Below, piece by piece: positions 6,978 to 14,879 of a stretch of DNA of 15,786 nucleotides. The stretch spans positions 1-15,786 of the forward strand of contig JAWQFJ010014700.1 in NCBI GenBank assembly GCA_034096865.1, in the 5' to 3' direction. The notes under the pieces are model-generated. The model was not told where the DNA came from and ran no database searches. It worked only from the letters and a program-made list of their open reading frames with translations. The stretch comes from Theodoxus fluviatilis (taxonomy: Eukaryota > Mollusca > Gastropoda > Cycloneritida > Neritidae). The position numbers and the translations under genes are program-made. How positions within the stretch are numbered: position 1 is the first letter of the stretch; every line of letters starts with the position of its first letter.

Positions 6978-6983
6978 TTCTCC

Positions 6984-7527
6984 AAACACGTTGAGACTCA
7001 AACCAAAAAGGCGAACAAGATTCTAGGTCTCGTGAGGAGATCATAATTATGAATATATAGATGGGGAGTCAATGAGACTGTTGTTCACAGCACTCGTGAG
7101 ACCTCACTTGGAATTTGCTAACACTGGTCCACGTTTTGAAAAAGACAAAAAGCTTAATTAAGTTGTGCTTCAGAGAGCAACAAAATGTGTCCCTGGCTTG
7201 AGAGACAAGGACTACGAAGAGCGCTTAAAATCCCTAAAGATACCTAGTATGTGTTACAGAAGAGTGAGAGGAGACTTGATAGAAGTGTACAAGTTCATGC
7301 ATGGTGTGTATAGTTGCAAGAACCCTCTCGAACTTAACCAGCTATCCACTACTAGAGGACATAGGTATAAGTTAAAGAAAAACTCCTACAGAACAAGTGT
7401 GAGAGAGCACTTCCTCGCCAACAGAGTAGTCGACACTTGGAATGCATTGGACAAGGAAACGGTGGAGACGTCATCATTAAACAGCTTCAAAAACAGAATT
7501 GACACTGTGTTCAAAGACTACATGTGA
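6984..7527 (+). pseudogene. C-terminal part of the CR1/L2-like ORF2 (fragment E)
   Basis: Frame 1 (6984 to about 7046) gives HVETQTKKANKILGLVRR. After a one-base shift, EYIDGESMRLLFTALVRPHL runs to an in-frame TAA at 7159-7161, and then the same frame continues from 7162 to the TGA at 7525-7527 with RATKCVPGLRDKDYEERL, YRRVRGDLIEVYK and NRVVDTWNALDKETVE. These are the conserved C-terminal blocks found after the reverse transcriptase in CR1/L2-like elements. The TGA at 7527 is probably the original stop. The shift and internal stop show it is a pseudogene. Confidence 0.88.
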
Positions 7528-7666
7528 TGTTGGCCACCCACTGTTGCCACGTATACCACTCTCTGCCACTTATAAGCCACCGGAGGAGAAAAGTCTAGAG
7601 AATAGGCACGATCCTATAAGATCGTTAGAACTAGGCTAGTAAAAAGTGAGAATATCCAAAAGTACT
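7528..7666 (+). other. Probable 3' untranslated remnant of the non-LTR element
   Basis: The sequence after the ORF2 stop has no repeat tail that I can identify. ACGATCCTATAAGATCGTTAG (near 7608) contains a small CGATC/GATCG hairpin. At 7667 the sequence switches to the leader of the LTR element, so the true 3' end of the non-LTR element may be lost. Confidence 0.4.
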
Positions 7667-7702
7667 TGAAGTAGGGGGTGGTGGTCCTGCTTCAACACCT
7701 AC

Positions 7703-7720
7703 ATCCCACTTCTGACACCA
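7703..7720 (-). other. Primer binding site downstream of the second LTR (tRNA-Leu type)
   Basis: The minus strand reads TGGTGTCAGAAGTGGGAT two bases after the LTR end. It is complementary to the 3' end of a metazoan tRNA-Leu (CAG) including CCA, from memory of that tRNA. It is identical to the site at 11021-11038. Confidence 0.85.
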
Positions 7721-7852
7721 GTTGTAAAGGATGGGAGTAGTGGTGACTTTTTGCGCAGGCGGGAGCTATAGGGAAACAGCCAGTCTCCCTACTCCCTTAG
7801 CAGAACAACCCCTGTTCCTCTAGGGCTGGATGAGAGCAGGAATGCCATGTGT

Positions 7853-8483
7853 CAGGGCCGGATCTAGGGGGGGTGCTGGGGGTGCTCGAGCACCCCCCCC
7901 AAAAAAAAAAACAAAAAAAAAAAAACCTCCGTGGCAGCCGGGAGTTGGGGGAAGGAGGGAGGGGGGGGGGGGGGGGGTGGTTGCTCAAATATGTTGATCT
8001 ACTTCCCACCTCATCGGATATCGGCACACTTTGCTTGGTAGCAGAGACAGTATAGTTAGTAAAAAGCTTGGGAAGGAGGGGGGGGGGGGGGGGGGGCTAA
8101 AAGATGCTGGGCCCAGATGCTGTACTACTCTCCACTTGGTATAAGCACACTCTACTTGGCAGCCAAGGTAGCTGGGGAGGGAGGGGGGGGGGGGTGCTGC
8201 TATAATTAAGATGCCTTCCTTTTGCTACTCGCACAGACAAATCAAACCCGGGCAGAGACAGGAAGAATCTGTGACCAAACAAAAACTCTTGGAAATGACC
8301 GCACTGCCAGATTGCACAGATTTGCACCATTTTTCTCAAAATTTTCCGGGGGGGCATGCCCCCGGACCCCCCTAGAGGGGCGTGCCTGCTTCGCAGGCAC
8401 GCCCTCGTGGCTTCGCCACTTCGATGAGAAGACCCTAAAACAATTTTAAGCACCCCCCCTCAAAAAACTTTGATCCGGCCCTG
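7853..8483. mobile_element. 631-bp hAT-like MITE (CAGGGCCGGATC ends) inside LTR copy 1
   Basis: The ends CAGGGCCGGATCTA and (reverse complement) CAGGGCCGGATCAA are inverted repeats, and GGGGGGTGCT-type sequence follows inside both. TGTGT flanks both sides (7848-7852 and 8484-8488). hAT elements begin CAGGG and make 8-bp duplications; only five bases match here, so the superfamily is tentative. No transposase. Inside are poly-A (7903-7925), three G runs (7961-7977, 8078-8096, 8183-8194) and a cluster of hairpins near the right end. Confidence 0.75.
8346..8419. repeat. Three successive palindromes, two with TTC loops, in the hAT-like element
   Basis: CCGGGGG..CATGCCCCCGG (8346-8365), then a 12-bp perfect stem GGGCGTGCCTGC with loop TTC (8378-8404), then GTGGC-TTC-GCCAC (8407-8419). 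The last two share the loop sequence GCTTCGC. This could form a structured end of the element or of its transcript. Confidence 0.85.
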
Positions 8484-8847
8484 TGTGTTACCCTGTTATT
8501 GCAGCGCCATTTGAAGAGATGAAGCTGTGTGTGGCCAGCTGGGCGCCGGCAGGGGGTGTAGAGGTGATGTCCTTGTCTCTCTCCCTTCACTCCCTCCAAT
8601 TAAGGGATCAGCAGAACAGGAAGGCTTGGTCATAAACTTCTCCGAGTTTATTCATGATGACAGACGGCAGCAATACAGGCAAGCTACTGTCCACTGGCTG
8701 ACCTTCCCGTGACCTCTCGCTATGGCTTTATCTCCCTGTGTCAGACCTCTGATCTCGTTGCTTTCCCCGACTCTGACAACGTTAGCGCACGGGCTTTAAA
8801 TAGGCATCACGCGGGCTTCAGCTAGAGCAGGCTAAATTTCTAAGCAG

Positions 8848-9180
8848 AACGTGGTCACAAGATCTCCAGTGGACGCGAAATTGTGTTAACATGACAGCTT
8901 CTAACAACTATTTGAGGCTTAAATCAACAATCTCATATGGCAAGCTACACTCCGTTGGAAAGTGCATTAATCCAAGTACACTCTGCGCCAATGAATGAAT
9001 TCCAAAAGTGATTCGTATACAAATGAATGGCAATTGAAGTATTTATGATGCCAATTGAATCAGATACTTATTCATCGTTTTCTATTAATATTATCGTTTA
9101 CAACTCACAGAGTGCAGGTTGCCATATATGGGATGGTTGATAATGATAAACACTAAGTTTCTATTCAATATTACAAGCAG
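8848..9180. other. 333-bp segment present in LTR copy 1 and absent from copy 2
   Basis: It is bounded by AAGCAG on both sides (8842-8847 and 9175-9180). Copy 2 has a single AAGCAG at the equivalent place. This fits either a deletion in copy 2 between short direct repeats or an insertion in copy 1 with a 6-bp duplication. The segment is AT-rich, has no inverted ends and no coding potential that I can see. Confidence 0.7.
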
Positions 9181-9425
9181 TACACGATACATTAAATGAA
9201 TAAACTCTAAAATCTGGTATGATCTCAAACACGCAAAGACAGTGGTCAGTTGGGATGCTACGTGACGCTTAGTCACGTGTGAGCGGCGTGAACCTCATAC
9301 ATCTCTACTGCAGCCACAGTGTACACGCCTCACGTATCCCTGCAGTTACGATCCCCACACACAAATATGGAAACGAGAGAGCTGCAGCGATCTGGACAAG
9401 TCTCTCATATTCTCACCTTCTTACA

Positions 9426-9441
9426 TCCCCCCCTGCCTTTT
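9426..9441 (-). other. Polypurine tract of the LTR element
   Basis: The minus strand reads AAAAGGCAGGGGGGGA, directly against the TGTAAGAAGG start of LTR copy 1. Position and composition fit a plus-strand primer for reverse transcription. The equivalent place beside copy 2 (11767 onward) lacks it, which marks copy 2 as the 5' LTR. Confidence 0.8.
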
Positions 9442-9568
9442 CGGTACCTCGTCCTCGAGGTATAAAAATACATGTACACATATGGGTTGACACTTCTCCA
9501 AGTCTAAGGGTCGGGAAGACTGCGTCCCTTTACATCTCAATACCATAAAACGCAACTTGTTGAATCAT

Positions 9569-9880
9569 ACAACTTGAAGTGGTCTTACCCTACCTACAAG
9601 TTGAGTATGTTATCAACTTTGAGGACAAACAAACAAACAAACAACCCGTGCGTATCTGTAGGCCCCTACACAAGCTAGAAGTGGTCTTAACCGTTCAACT
9701 AGTTGATGGATAGCAACGAGATTTAACTATCACATTACAAAACGCAGCATACCTAAGACAACAGAGCATGTAGGACAGAACAACTTGAAGCGGTTTTAAC
9801 CTCTCAACAAGTGTGTTGTCGACATGGCTAGACACACAAACCGTGCAAGCTAAAAGCGGTCTTAACCCTTCAATTAGATG
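9569..9880. repeat. Degenerate repeats in the internal region (CAAGCTARAAGYGGTCTTAA motif)
   Basis: Four diverged copies start near 9570, 9671, 9781 and 9845. Each has CAAS-TTGAAG/CTAGAAG followed by YGGTYTTAACC and a CAA-rich tail. Spacing is about 100, 110 and 65 bp, as if one roughly 110-bp unit had been repeated and then trimmed. They lie just inside the polypurine tract. Confidence 0.65.
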
Positions 9881-9929
9881 CACACAAAGAATGACACAAA
9901 GTGGCGTTGCTTAGCACTACAACACCTCG

Positions 9930-10066
9930 AATGCGCACATGGCATTACAAATTCCTCAGCAATGAACACCCATTGCAATTTCCTCAATCACTAGCGACAC
10001 AGTGATACATATGGTATTTCTACTGAAGACAATACCCAGCAATGCGCACATGGCATTACAAATTCC
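9930..10066. repeat. Exact 26-bp direct repeat, 111 bp apart
   Basis: The sequence from AATGCGCACATGGC to ACAAATTCC is identical at 9930-9955 and 10041-10066. The 111-bp step is close to the 110-bp step of the neighbouring degenerate repeats, suggesting one longer tandem period across 9570-10066. Confidence 0.85.
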
Positions 10067-10340
10067 ACAAAAATAGCAAAGCATCATTTGCAAATCCCAC
10101 CGTAATAACCAGATTTTGACAAACACATTTCAAAAATGCATCTACACTACGAGTGAAAACAAAATCATTACAAACCATCCTCTGGATTCTTCCAAAGAAA
10201 ATATATTGACACATTTACAGTTCTCATCCTGTCCTCAAAGTCACATCAGTGTCAATCAAGTCAATAGGCATCATGTCCACATCGAGTGGGTGCTTGGCCA
10301 ACATTGCTAGTAGTGGAGCGACGAGGCAGAGCCTCTTCAG
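10067..10340. other. Internal region of the LTR element with no recognised feature
   Basis: Mixed AT-rich sequence between the internal repeats and the GC-rich open frame. It contains only short frames with no recognisable domain. Confidence 0.4.
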
Positions 10341-10784
10341 TCACAGCTCCATCATACATAAGTCTCGAATCTCTTCATCAGTCCTGCCACAAACTCTCCC
10401 CAGTCCCCTGACGCCCTGAGGGGAAGGAGTGGAGGAGGCTAGCCCGAAAACGCCTCCAGGGGGTCCTGGATTCCCCCTGAACAGCTCCTCCTCCATCCTA
10501 GCTGGCATGATGAACTTAGTGGCAGCAAGGTCCTCGAAGGGGTAGCAAGGGTAGGCTTGCAATGCGAGCCCCACCCCCGCCACAAAGTTCACCTGGCCCT
10601 CGCCGCCGAAATGGGGCAGGACAGGCAGATGGGCCGACCCACACCCGCCAGGCCTGGGGCAGTGTCGCCCCACTGGGACCTGCATCCTCGGCTTTGGCCA
10701 CAGGAGAGCGGCAGGACCCACGGGATCGTCCGGACATGGTGGGGTGGTGAGGCAGGGCAGCGGTAGCAGCAGCTCACATGTCAC
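10341..10784 (-). CDS. Possible gag-like open frame of the LTR element (unrecognised)
   Basis: A 147-codon frame on the minus strand starts about 240 bp after the primer binding site, where gag normally begins. It is GC-rich and rich in Pro and Gly, unlike the AT-rich surroundings. A piece LPHFGGEGQVNF resembles the (L)PxFxGEGDVxxW start of many Gypsy-type Gag domains, but nothing that follows looks like a capsid and there is no CCHC finger. It could be a gag remnant, a captured sequence or a chance frame in GC-rich DNA. Several other frames of 60-70 codons overlap it on both strands, which is what GC-rich DNA gives by chance. Confidence 0.25.
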   Translation of the reverse strand: MTCELLLPLPCLTTPPCPDDPVGPAALLWPKPRMQVPVGRHCPRPGGCGSAHLPVLPHFGGEGQVNFVAGVGLALQAYPCYPFEDLAATKFIMPARMEEELFRGNPGPPGGVFGLASSTPSPQGVRGLGRVCGRTDEEIRDLCMMEL

Positions 10785-11020
10785 AGGGAGGTGAGGGGTG
10801 AAGACGATGAGGAAGAGCGGGCAAGTGCCTTAGCAAACCATTAATTGTATTCTTTGCAAACCATTGTATTCTTTCTGAAAGTAGGCACTGCTTCCATCAT
10901 CATTTCACCCCATACCTCCTGGACACTTGTGATGGGTGAACTTGGAGGGAGATGCTCCTGGCATCCTGCCGGCGACGCCAGATGAAGTAGGGGGTGATGG
11001 TCCTGCTTTGACACACTGAG

Positions 11021-11038
11021 ATCCCACTTCTGACACCA
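11021..11038 (-). other. Primer binding site of the LTR element (tRNA-Leu type)
   Basis: The minus strand reads TGGTGTCAGAAGTGGGAT, two bases after the end of the 5' LTR. It is identical to the site at 7703-7720, and the leader that follows (TCCTGC, CCCCCTACTTCA) also matches. Confidence 0.88.
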
Positions 11039-11040
11039 GT

Positions 11041-11766
11041 TGTAAAAGGAGGTTCCTGTTTGGTGTGGGCCTAGGCGCAGGGTGGGGCTATAGAGAGGCG
11101 TTTGGAATTCTCTCTACCCCATGGCGCAGGACCGACCCCTGGGTCGAGCTGGTTGGGCTGGCAGGAAGTGTAGAGGCAGTGTGCCTCTCTCCCTCGACTC
11201 CTCGAGTGGTCAGCAGACAAGCAAGGCTTGGCGTCAGTTTTCCCCGTCTTTATTCATGGTAACAAGGCAATTCAGGGCAATGCAGGCATAAAAGCTGTAC
11301 ACCGGAATGACCTTCCCGTGACCTCTCGCTCTGCCATCCTGACTGTCGCTCGTTGCTTGCTTCTCGTCTCTGGTCTCTCGACCTATCTCTCTCCTTCTCG
11401 TCTCATCTCGTCTCTGGTCTCTGCCCATGTGTTGGCGCTGTTAAAGGCAGGGGCTTTAAATAGCCATCACGCGGGTGTGAGCGAGCGCAAACGAAACTTC
11501 TAAGCAGTGCATGATATATTAAATGAATAAACTCTCAAATTTGGTGTGATCTCAAAACACGCAAATACTGGCTGGTCAGATTGGGATGCTACGTGACGCT
11601 TAACCACGTGTGAGCTGCGTGAACCCCACACATCTCTACGGCAGCCACAGAGTGAGCGAAACACGCCTCCTCACGTATCTCTGCAGTTACCATCCCCACA
11701 CACAAATATGGAAACGAGAGAGCTGCAGCGATCTGGACAAGTCTCTCATATTCTCACCTTCTTACA
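11041..11766 (-). repeat. LTR copy 2 (5' LTR), 726 bp
   Basis: It starts TGTAAGAAGG (at 11766 on the minus strand) and ends TTTACA (11041). TATTTAAA (complement of 11455-11462) is a likely TATA box, and AATAAA (complement of 11249-11254) a likely polyadenylation signal about 200 bases later, giving a U3-R-U5 order that fits minus-strand transcription. A CT/TCTCGT-rich part (about 11340-11425) is expanded relative to copy 1. Outside flank: a CTGATC-AAAA-GATCAG hairpin; no target duplication found. Confidence 0.85.
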
Positions 11767-11850
11767 TCCTGATCAAAAGATCAGATATAGGCCTTGCGGC
11801 CTAAGACATCTGAAGACATATCTATCTACAGTGACCAGTGTGGATTATAA
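11767..11850. repeat. Two small hairpins next to the LTR
   Basis: CTGATC-AAAA-GATCAG (11769-11784) is followed directly by TAGGCC-TTGC-GGCCTA (11788-11803), then AAGACATCTGAAGACATATC. Perfect 6-bp stems in series suggest the end of another repeat family, but I do not recognise it. Confidence 0.5.
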
Positions 11851-11971
11851 TTTTATGGCTAAACTACATCCAAAATAGGTACTTTTATCCTTGTGATGAA
11901 AACTACTTGAGTGTGCCATTTTGTCATGTATAATTTAGGTGCTTTAGTACTGAAAAGAATGAAGTTGTAGT

Positions 11972-11973
<2 letters not shown>

Positions 11974-12032
<59 letters not shown>

Positions 12033-12051
12033 TGCACGCACGCACGCACGC
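11974..12051. repeat. (CT)n microsatellite followed by (ACGC)n
   Basis: An uninterrupted CT tract of about 56 bp (11974-12029), then CACATG and four ACGC units (12034-12051). The Arg-Glu runs in open frames here are only translations of this repeat. Confidence 0.95.
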
Positions 12052-12225
12052 TCACTCACCCAAAAGTTTGAAAGTTGGATCAATCAATCTTTTGATATCA
12101 ACATTTGACGTAGACTTACAAGTATGGTGCACATAAATTTGCATCCACGTCAATTATGTATCACCGTACGTATAACATGTGACATACTTTGACTTGTATG
12201 GTGCTATTTCCTTTGCTCGCGAGCT

Positions 12226-12285
12226 CACGCACATGTGCGCGCAAGCACGCATGCACACACACACACGCGCGCGCGCACGCACACA
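12226..12285. repeat. Alternating purine-pyrimidine tract (CA/CG/GC)
   Basis: Strict purine-pyrimidine alternation runs over 12226-12243 and 12245-12285, with CACACACAC followed by CGCGCGCGC. Such tracts favour Z-DNA. It lies beside a G-rich run (12312-12336). Confidence 0.8.
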
Positions 12286-12339
12286 GATGGATATGGAGAG
12301 AGAGTGAGAGAGGGGAAGGGGGGGTGGGGAGGGGGCGTG

Positions 12340-13360
12340 GTGTTTTTAGTAATTGACAAGTTATAATGCGTGACGTACGAACACAGTGAAAAAAACAACA
12401 ACAATAAAACATGTATGCTCATTGACTCTTGTTTTAATACAAGTAAAGATCATAACTGCAAATATACTGTTATTGCAGGGATTGGTTTGTGTATCTTCAG
12501 GAGTCTTAACAGGCCTGATAAAACCTTAGTCAGTGACAATTCTATGCAGACTCATGAGAAAGAGCAGTGAGGTTTTGCTATCTGCAGTAAAGCTGACAAA
12601 GAAGTCAGGGAATCAAACTTGGATGCCACACTAAACATCATACTTTGTCTGATCATTGCAGGAATCTGAATCTCACATAAACTTCAAGAATGCATTTCCA
12701 CTACAGCAACACATGCATTATCTAGAGAGGATGTGTACATGTAGAAAAAGCATTTATTTACTATTTTTATTGACATGTGACAGAAGACTACTACAATGGT
12801 AAGATCAATAATTATATTCTCATTTTTATGGGATAAGTTACTGATTATGAAATCAATAATGGAAAACAGACATCTGCAATCATCCAATATTTCACAAAAA
12901 CAAACAAAAGTACATAATTTTTGCATACTTAAAAAAATATACACAGTACTACTGAAGTCTACATCTTCAAAACATAGTTAATGATATATACACCACTACT
13001 GAAGTCTAAATAATAGTCAAAACATTCTTGCTCAGTTGTACTTGGTGATGGCATAAATAAAGTTATTTAACACTGTTTGTTCCCGCAGGAGTGTTTATAC
13101 TTTTATGAAAAATAGGTTATAGAATCACTGACCATTCTGGGACCACCGGAGATACAATATAGTTGTGTGTTTTGCATTCGAGAATACAGAGTTCAGTTAT
13201 TGTTCTAAGTAGAGCAAATCATTCTTGCAGAATGAGCTCAAGTGGAAACTGCACAAAGACATGACTGGTTCTGTTGTGACAACAGTATAAAAGAAAACTT
13301 TATCAGTGTGTGTCCTTTCTTGACTTGTGATGCAAATGAAGATGTCACTATGTTGTATGT
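12340..13360. other. AT-rich stretch, no gene recognised
   Basis: About 1 kb with no open frame of recognisable content. The longest frames are 61-86 codons and show no domain. TACTGAAGTCTA occurs twice (near 12950 and 12995), a small local duplication. Possible splice-acceptor-like TTGCAGG strings occur (near 12473 and 12656), but no exon follows that I can support. It may be intergenic or intronic. Confidence 0.4.
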
Positions 13361-13700
13361 TTTGTGAATGGTAGGTTTGTGTGTGCATGCAAATGTGCAA
13401 GTGTGTGCATGTTGGCATGTGTGTACATGTTTGTGTGTGCATCGTCACAAGGCTGTCAGGATGCCATACACAACTTGAACAAGGGCAGTTTTAGCTTCTA
13501 CTATAGTAACAATCAGCAATATGTCGTCTAGATTGCTGACCTTTAACACTAACCAGTCTGACCATATTATGTGTGTGTGCATTTTGTGTGCTATCACAAT
13601 GCTTAACACTGAGAGCAATACTGAATCACCTTGAAGAATTTGCCAACAGCAACCATCAGCAACACGTCATCAAGACTGCTGATCTTCAGCACCAACTGGG

Positions 13701-13735
<35 letters not shown>

Positions 13736-13770
13736 CGTGTGTGTGTACGTGTGTGTGTGTGCGTGTGTAA
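13360..13770. repeat. Diverged tandem duplication separated by GT tracts
   Basis: A block of roughly 50 bp (13507-13555, CAATCAGCAATATGTCGTCT...) recurs diverged at 13650-13698 (CCATCAGCAACACGTCATCA...). Each block is preceded and followed by GT-rich sequence (13360-13442, 13570-13592, 13701-13769). The last tract alternates strictly for 69 bases (GTGTGT with GTAC interruptions). This reads as a compound minisatellite of about 140-bp units that include the GT tract. Confidence 0.7.
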
Positions 13771-14400
13771 GGGGACATACATGAAGACCTTTCTGCATAT
13801 TTTCATCTAATTCTACATGTGCTTGTGTAATAATTTGTAAGGTGCATGTGTGTGTTGTGAAGGTTCTAGATCGTTTGAGAAGATCGTAGTGCAATTGGGC
13901 TGTTCTGTGTTTACAGCAGCCTCTCCGCTAACCGTTGCCGGGTCAAGTGGTTGAGTCGGGCTAAATTTGTCTTGGCTGTGTCACATGACATTAGTCATGC
14001 CACAGCTCGAGCTTGAGAGTACATTCAACGCTGTTCTGGAAATCTCTGGAACTTGTGTTGGGGACACTCGAGAGAACACGAGGAGATACGACAGAGTTAA
14101 GGTGAGAGCTTTACTAGAGGATAAACGAGTCCTCCTTTGTAAGGAGTGAGTCCTCTGCAGCACTGCGCATAGAGGGATGTTGTTATGACGATACTGTTTA
14201 CTGTCACCGCTGTGTATCGACCAGTGCGTGAATAAAGTTTATCGAAAACGACCACCAGCGTTTGTGAACTTTGACTTCCTGGCGCAAGCTAGGAGAACCC
14301 CCGTACAACAGGACATTGCGAAGAGAAGAGTGCAACATGTCAGTTAGGCACCAGTGCATTGCTGCTGAGCTGTTGTTTGTGCATCTGCTTGTGTAAAGTT
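13771..14400. other. Unclassified stretch with a weak LTR-like end
   Basis: Short frames only. AATAAAG at 14231-14237, followed about 45 bases later by TCCTGGCGCAAGCTAGGAGA (near 14277-14296), resembles the polyadenylation signal and primer binding site at the right end of a plus-strand LTR, but no LTR start, CA terminus or second copy is visible. Otherwise nothing supported. Confidence 0.25.
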
Positions 14401-14477
14401 GAATGTGTATCTGCCCCTGTGTGTGTGTGTGTGTGTGCAAACTTGCGTGTGCATGCATTCATGTGTGTTTGTGTGCT
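14401..14477. repeat. GT-rich microsatellite
   Basis: GTGTGTGTGT core (about 14418-14436) with interrupted GTGTGCATGC-type sequence around it. Confidence 0.85.
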
Positions 14478-14639
14478 TTATGCATGTTGGTGGGACACTC
14501 AACACTCTTTATTGGCCTTTTTAGTCCCCTAAATTTCCATGGCATAAAAATAAGAAGTCATATTACATCTTAAATGGCGTTTCGTGATTTAATGTCCCCC
14601 CCCCCTCCCCCCCGATGCAATTGCAGTGCATTGTTTTTA
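14478..14639. other. Short unclassified stretch with a C run
   Basis: No coding signal. A run of C interrupted by one T lies at about 14595-14613. Nothing else is supported. Confidence 0.4.
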
Positions 14640-14757
14640 ATCGCGTTTCGAGTCATGACAAGTCTTGACTTTACTTTGATTCAATTTTTTGGGTGATATG
14701 TTCCGATTGTAATGGGCCGGTGGCCTACACAATAAATATTTTGTTCGTTTGTTCGTT
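14640..14757 (+). repeat. Possible SINE/LINE 3' end with GTTC/GTTT tail
   Basis: GGGCCGGTGGCCTACACAAT, then AAATATTTT and GTTCGTTTGTTCGTTC, looks like the short-period tail of a retroposon next to the CA microsatellite. The body upstream is unrecognised and no target duplication is found. Confidence 0.3.

Positions 14758-14759
<2 letters not shown>

Positions 14760-14836
<77 letters not shown>
14760..14836. repeat. (CA)n microsatellite, about 38 units
   Basis: An uninterrupted CA tract of 77 bp. Open frames through it encode only Val-Cys or Thr-His runs and are not genes. Confidence 0.98.
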
Positions 14837-14838
<2 letters not shown>

Positions 14839-14879
14839 TCAAGGCCAAGTACAGTGAGTAGTTAACTAAACGCATACTG

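Larger units (their letters stand above)
3561..7527 (+). mobile_element. 5'-truncated CR1/L2-like non-LTR retrotransposon, broken by at least four insertions
   Basis: The reverse transcriptase reading frame can be followed in pieces: 3561-3672, 4041-4070, 4255-4322, 6181-6942 and 6984-7527. The pieces are collinear and together match the usual order of a CR1/L2-type ORF2: a SPGPDNVHP-like motif, QWKDANV, FKKG..GNYRPVSLTS, LDFSKAFD, GVPQGSVLGP, YADD, then the C-terminal RATK.VPGL...YEERL and RVVDTWNAL blocks. The endonuclease domain and ORF1 are missing, as in most 5'-truncated copies. The insertions are a TA MITE, a palindrome array, a MULE and a 35-bp hairpin. The element is dead. Confidence 0.88.
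7723..9425 (-). repeat. LTR copy 1 (3' LTR by its PPT), enlarged by two insertions
   Basis: It matches the 726-bp LTR at 11041-11766 along its length but is 1703 bp. Subtracting the hAT-like element with its duplication (636 bp) and the 333-bp indel leaves about 734 bp. TATA-like TATTTAAA (complement of 8795-8802) and AATAAA (complement of 8647-8652) are kept in the same relative places as in copy 2. Differences spread through the alignable parts suggest an old insertion; I did not compute identity. Confidence 0.85.
7667..11766 (-). mobile_element. Non-autonomous LTR retroelement with an extra PBS after its second LTR
   Basis: Read on the minus strand: LTR (11766-11041), primer binding site (11038-11021), internal region (11020-9442), polypurine tract (9441-9426), LTR (9425-7723), and then a second primer binding site (7720-7703) with leader to about 7667. 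Both LTRs start TGTAAGAAGG and end TTTACA, giving a TGTAA...TTACA inverted terminus. The internal region of about 1.6 kb has no recognisable protease, reverse transcriptase or integrase, so it is a LARD/TRIM-like or internally deleted copy. The PBS after the second LTR implies a former tandem array LTR-internal-LTR-internal. Confidence 0.82.

Noticed and set aside
10516..10777. Several 62-73 codon frames on both strands
   Set aside because: GC-rich DNA gives overlapping chance frames; none has a domain. Only the longest, at the gag position, is kept as a weak call.
11770..11830. U2 snRNA-like GGCCT...GGCCTAAGA motif
   Set aside because: Only a short resemblance; the branch-site recognition and Sm-site sequences of U2 are absent.
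11859..12083. Open frame with a long Arg-Glu run
   Set aside because: Translation of the CT microsatellite.
14637..14834. Cys-Val repeat protein
   Set aside because: Translation of the CA microsatellite; the same applies to the frame at 15560-15742 and to the Thr-His frames at 13603-13894.
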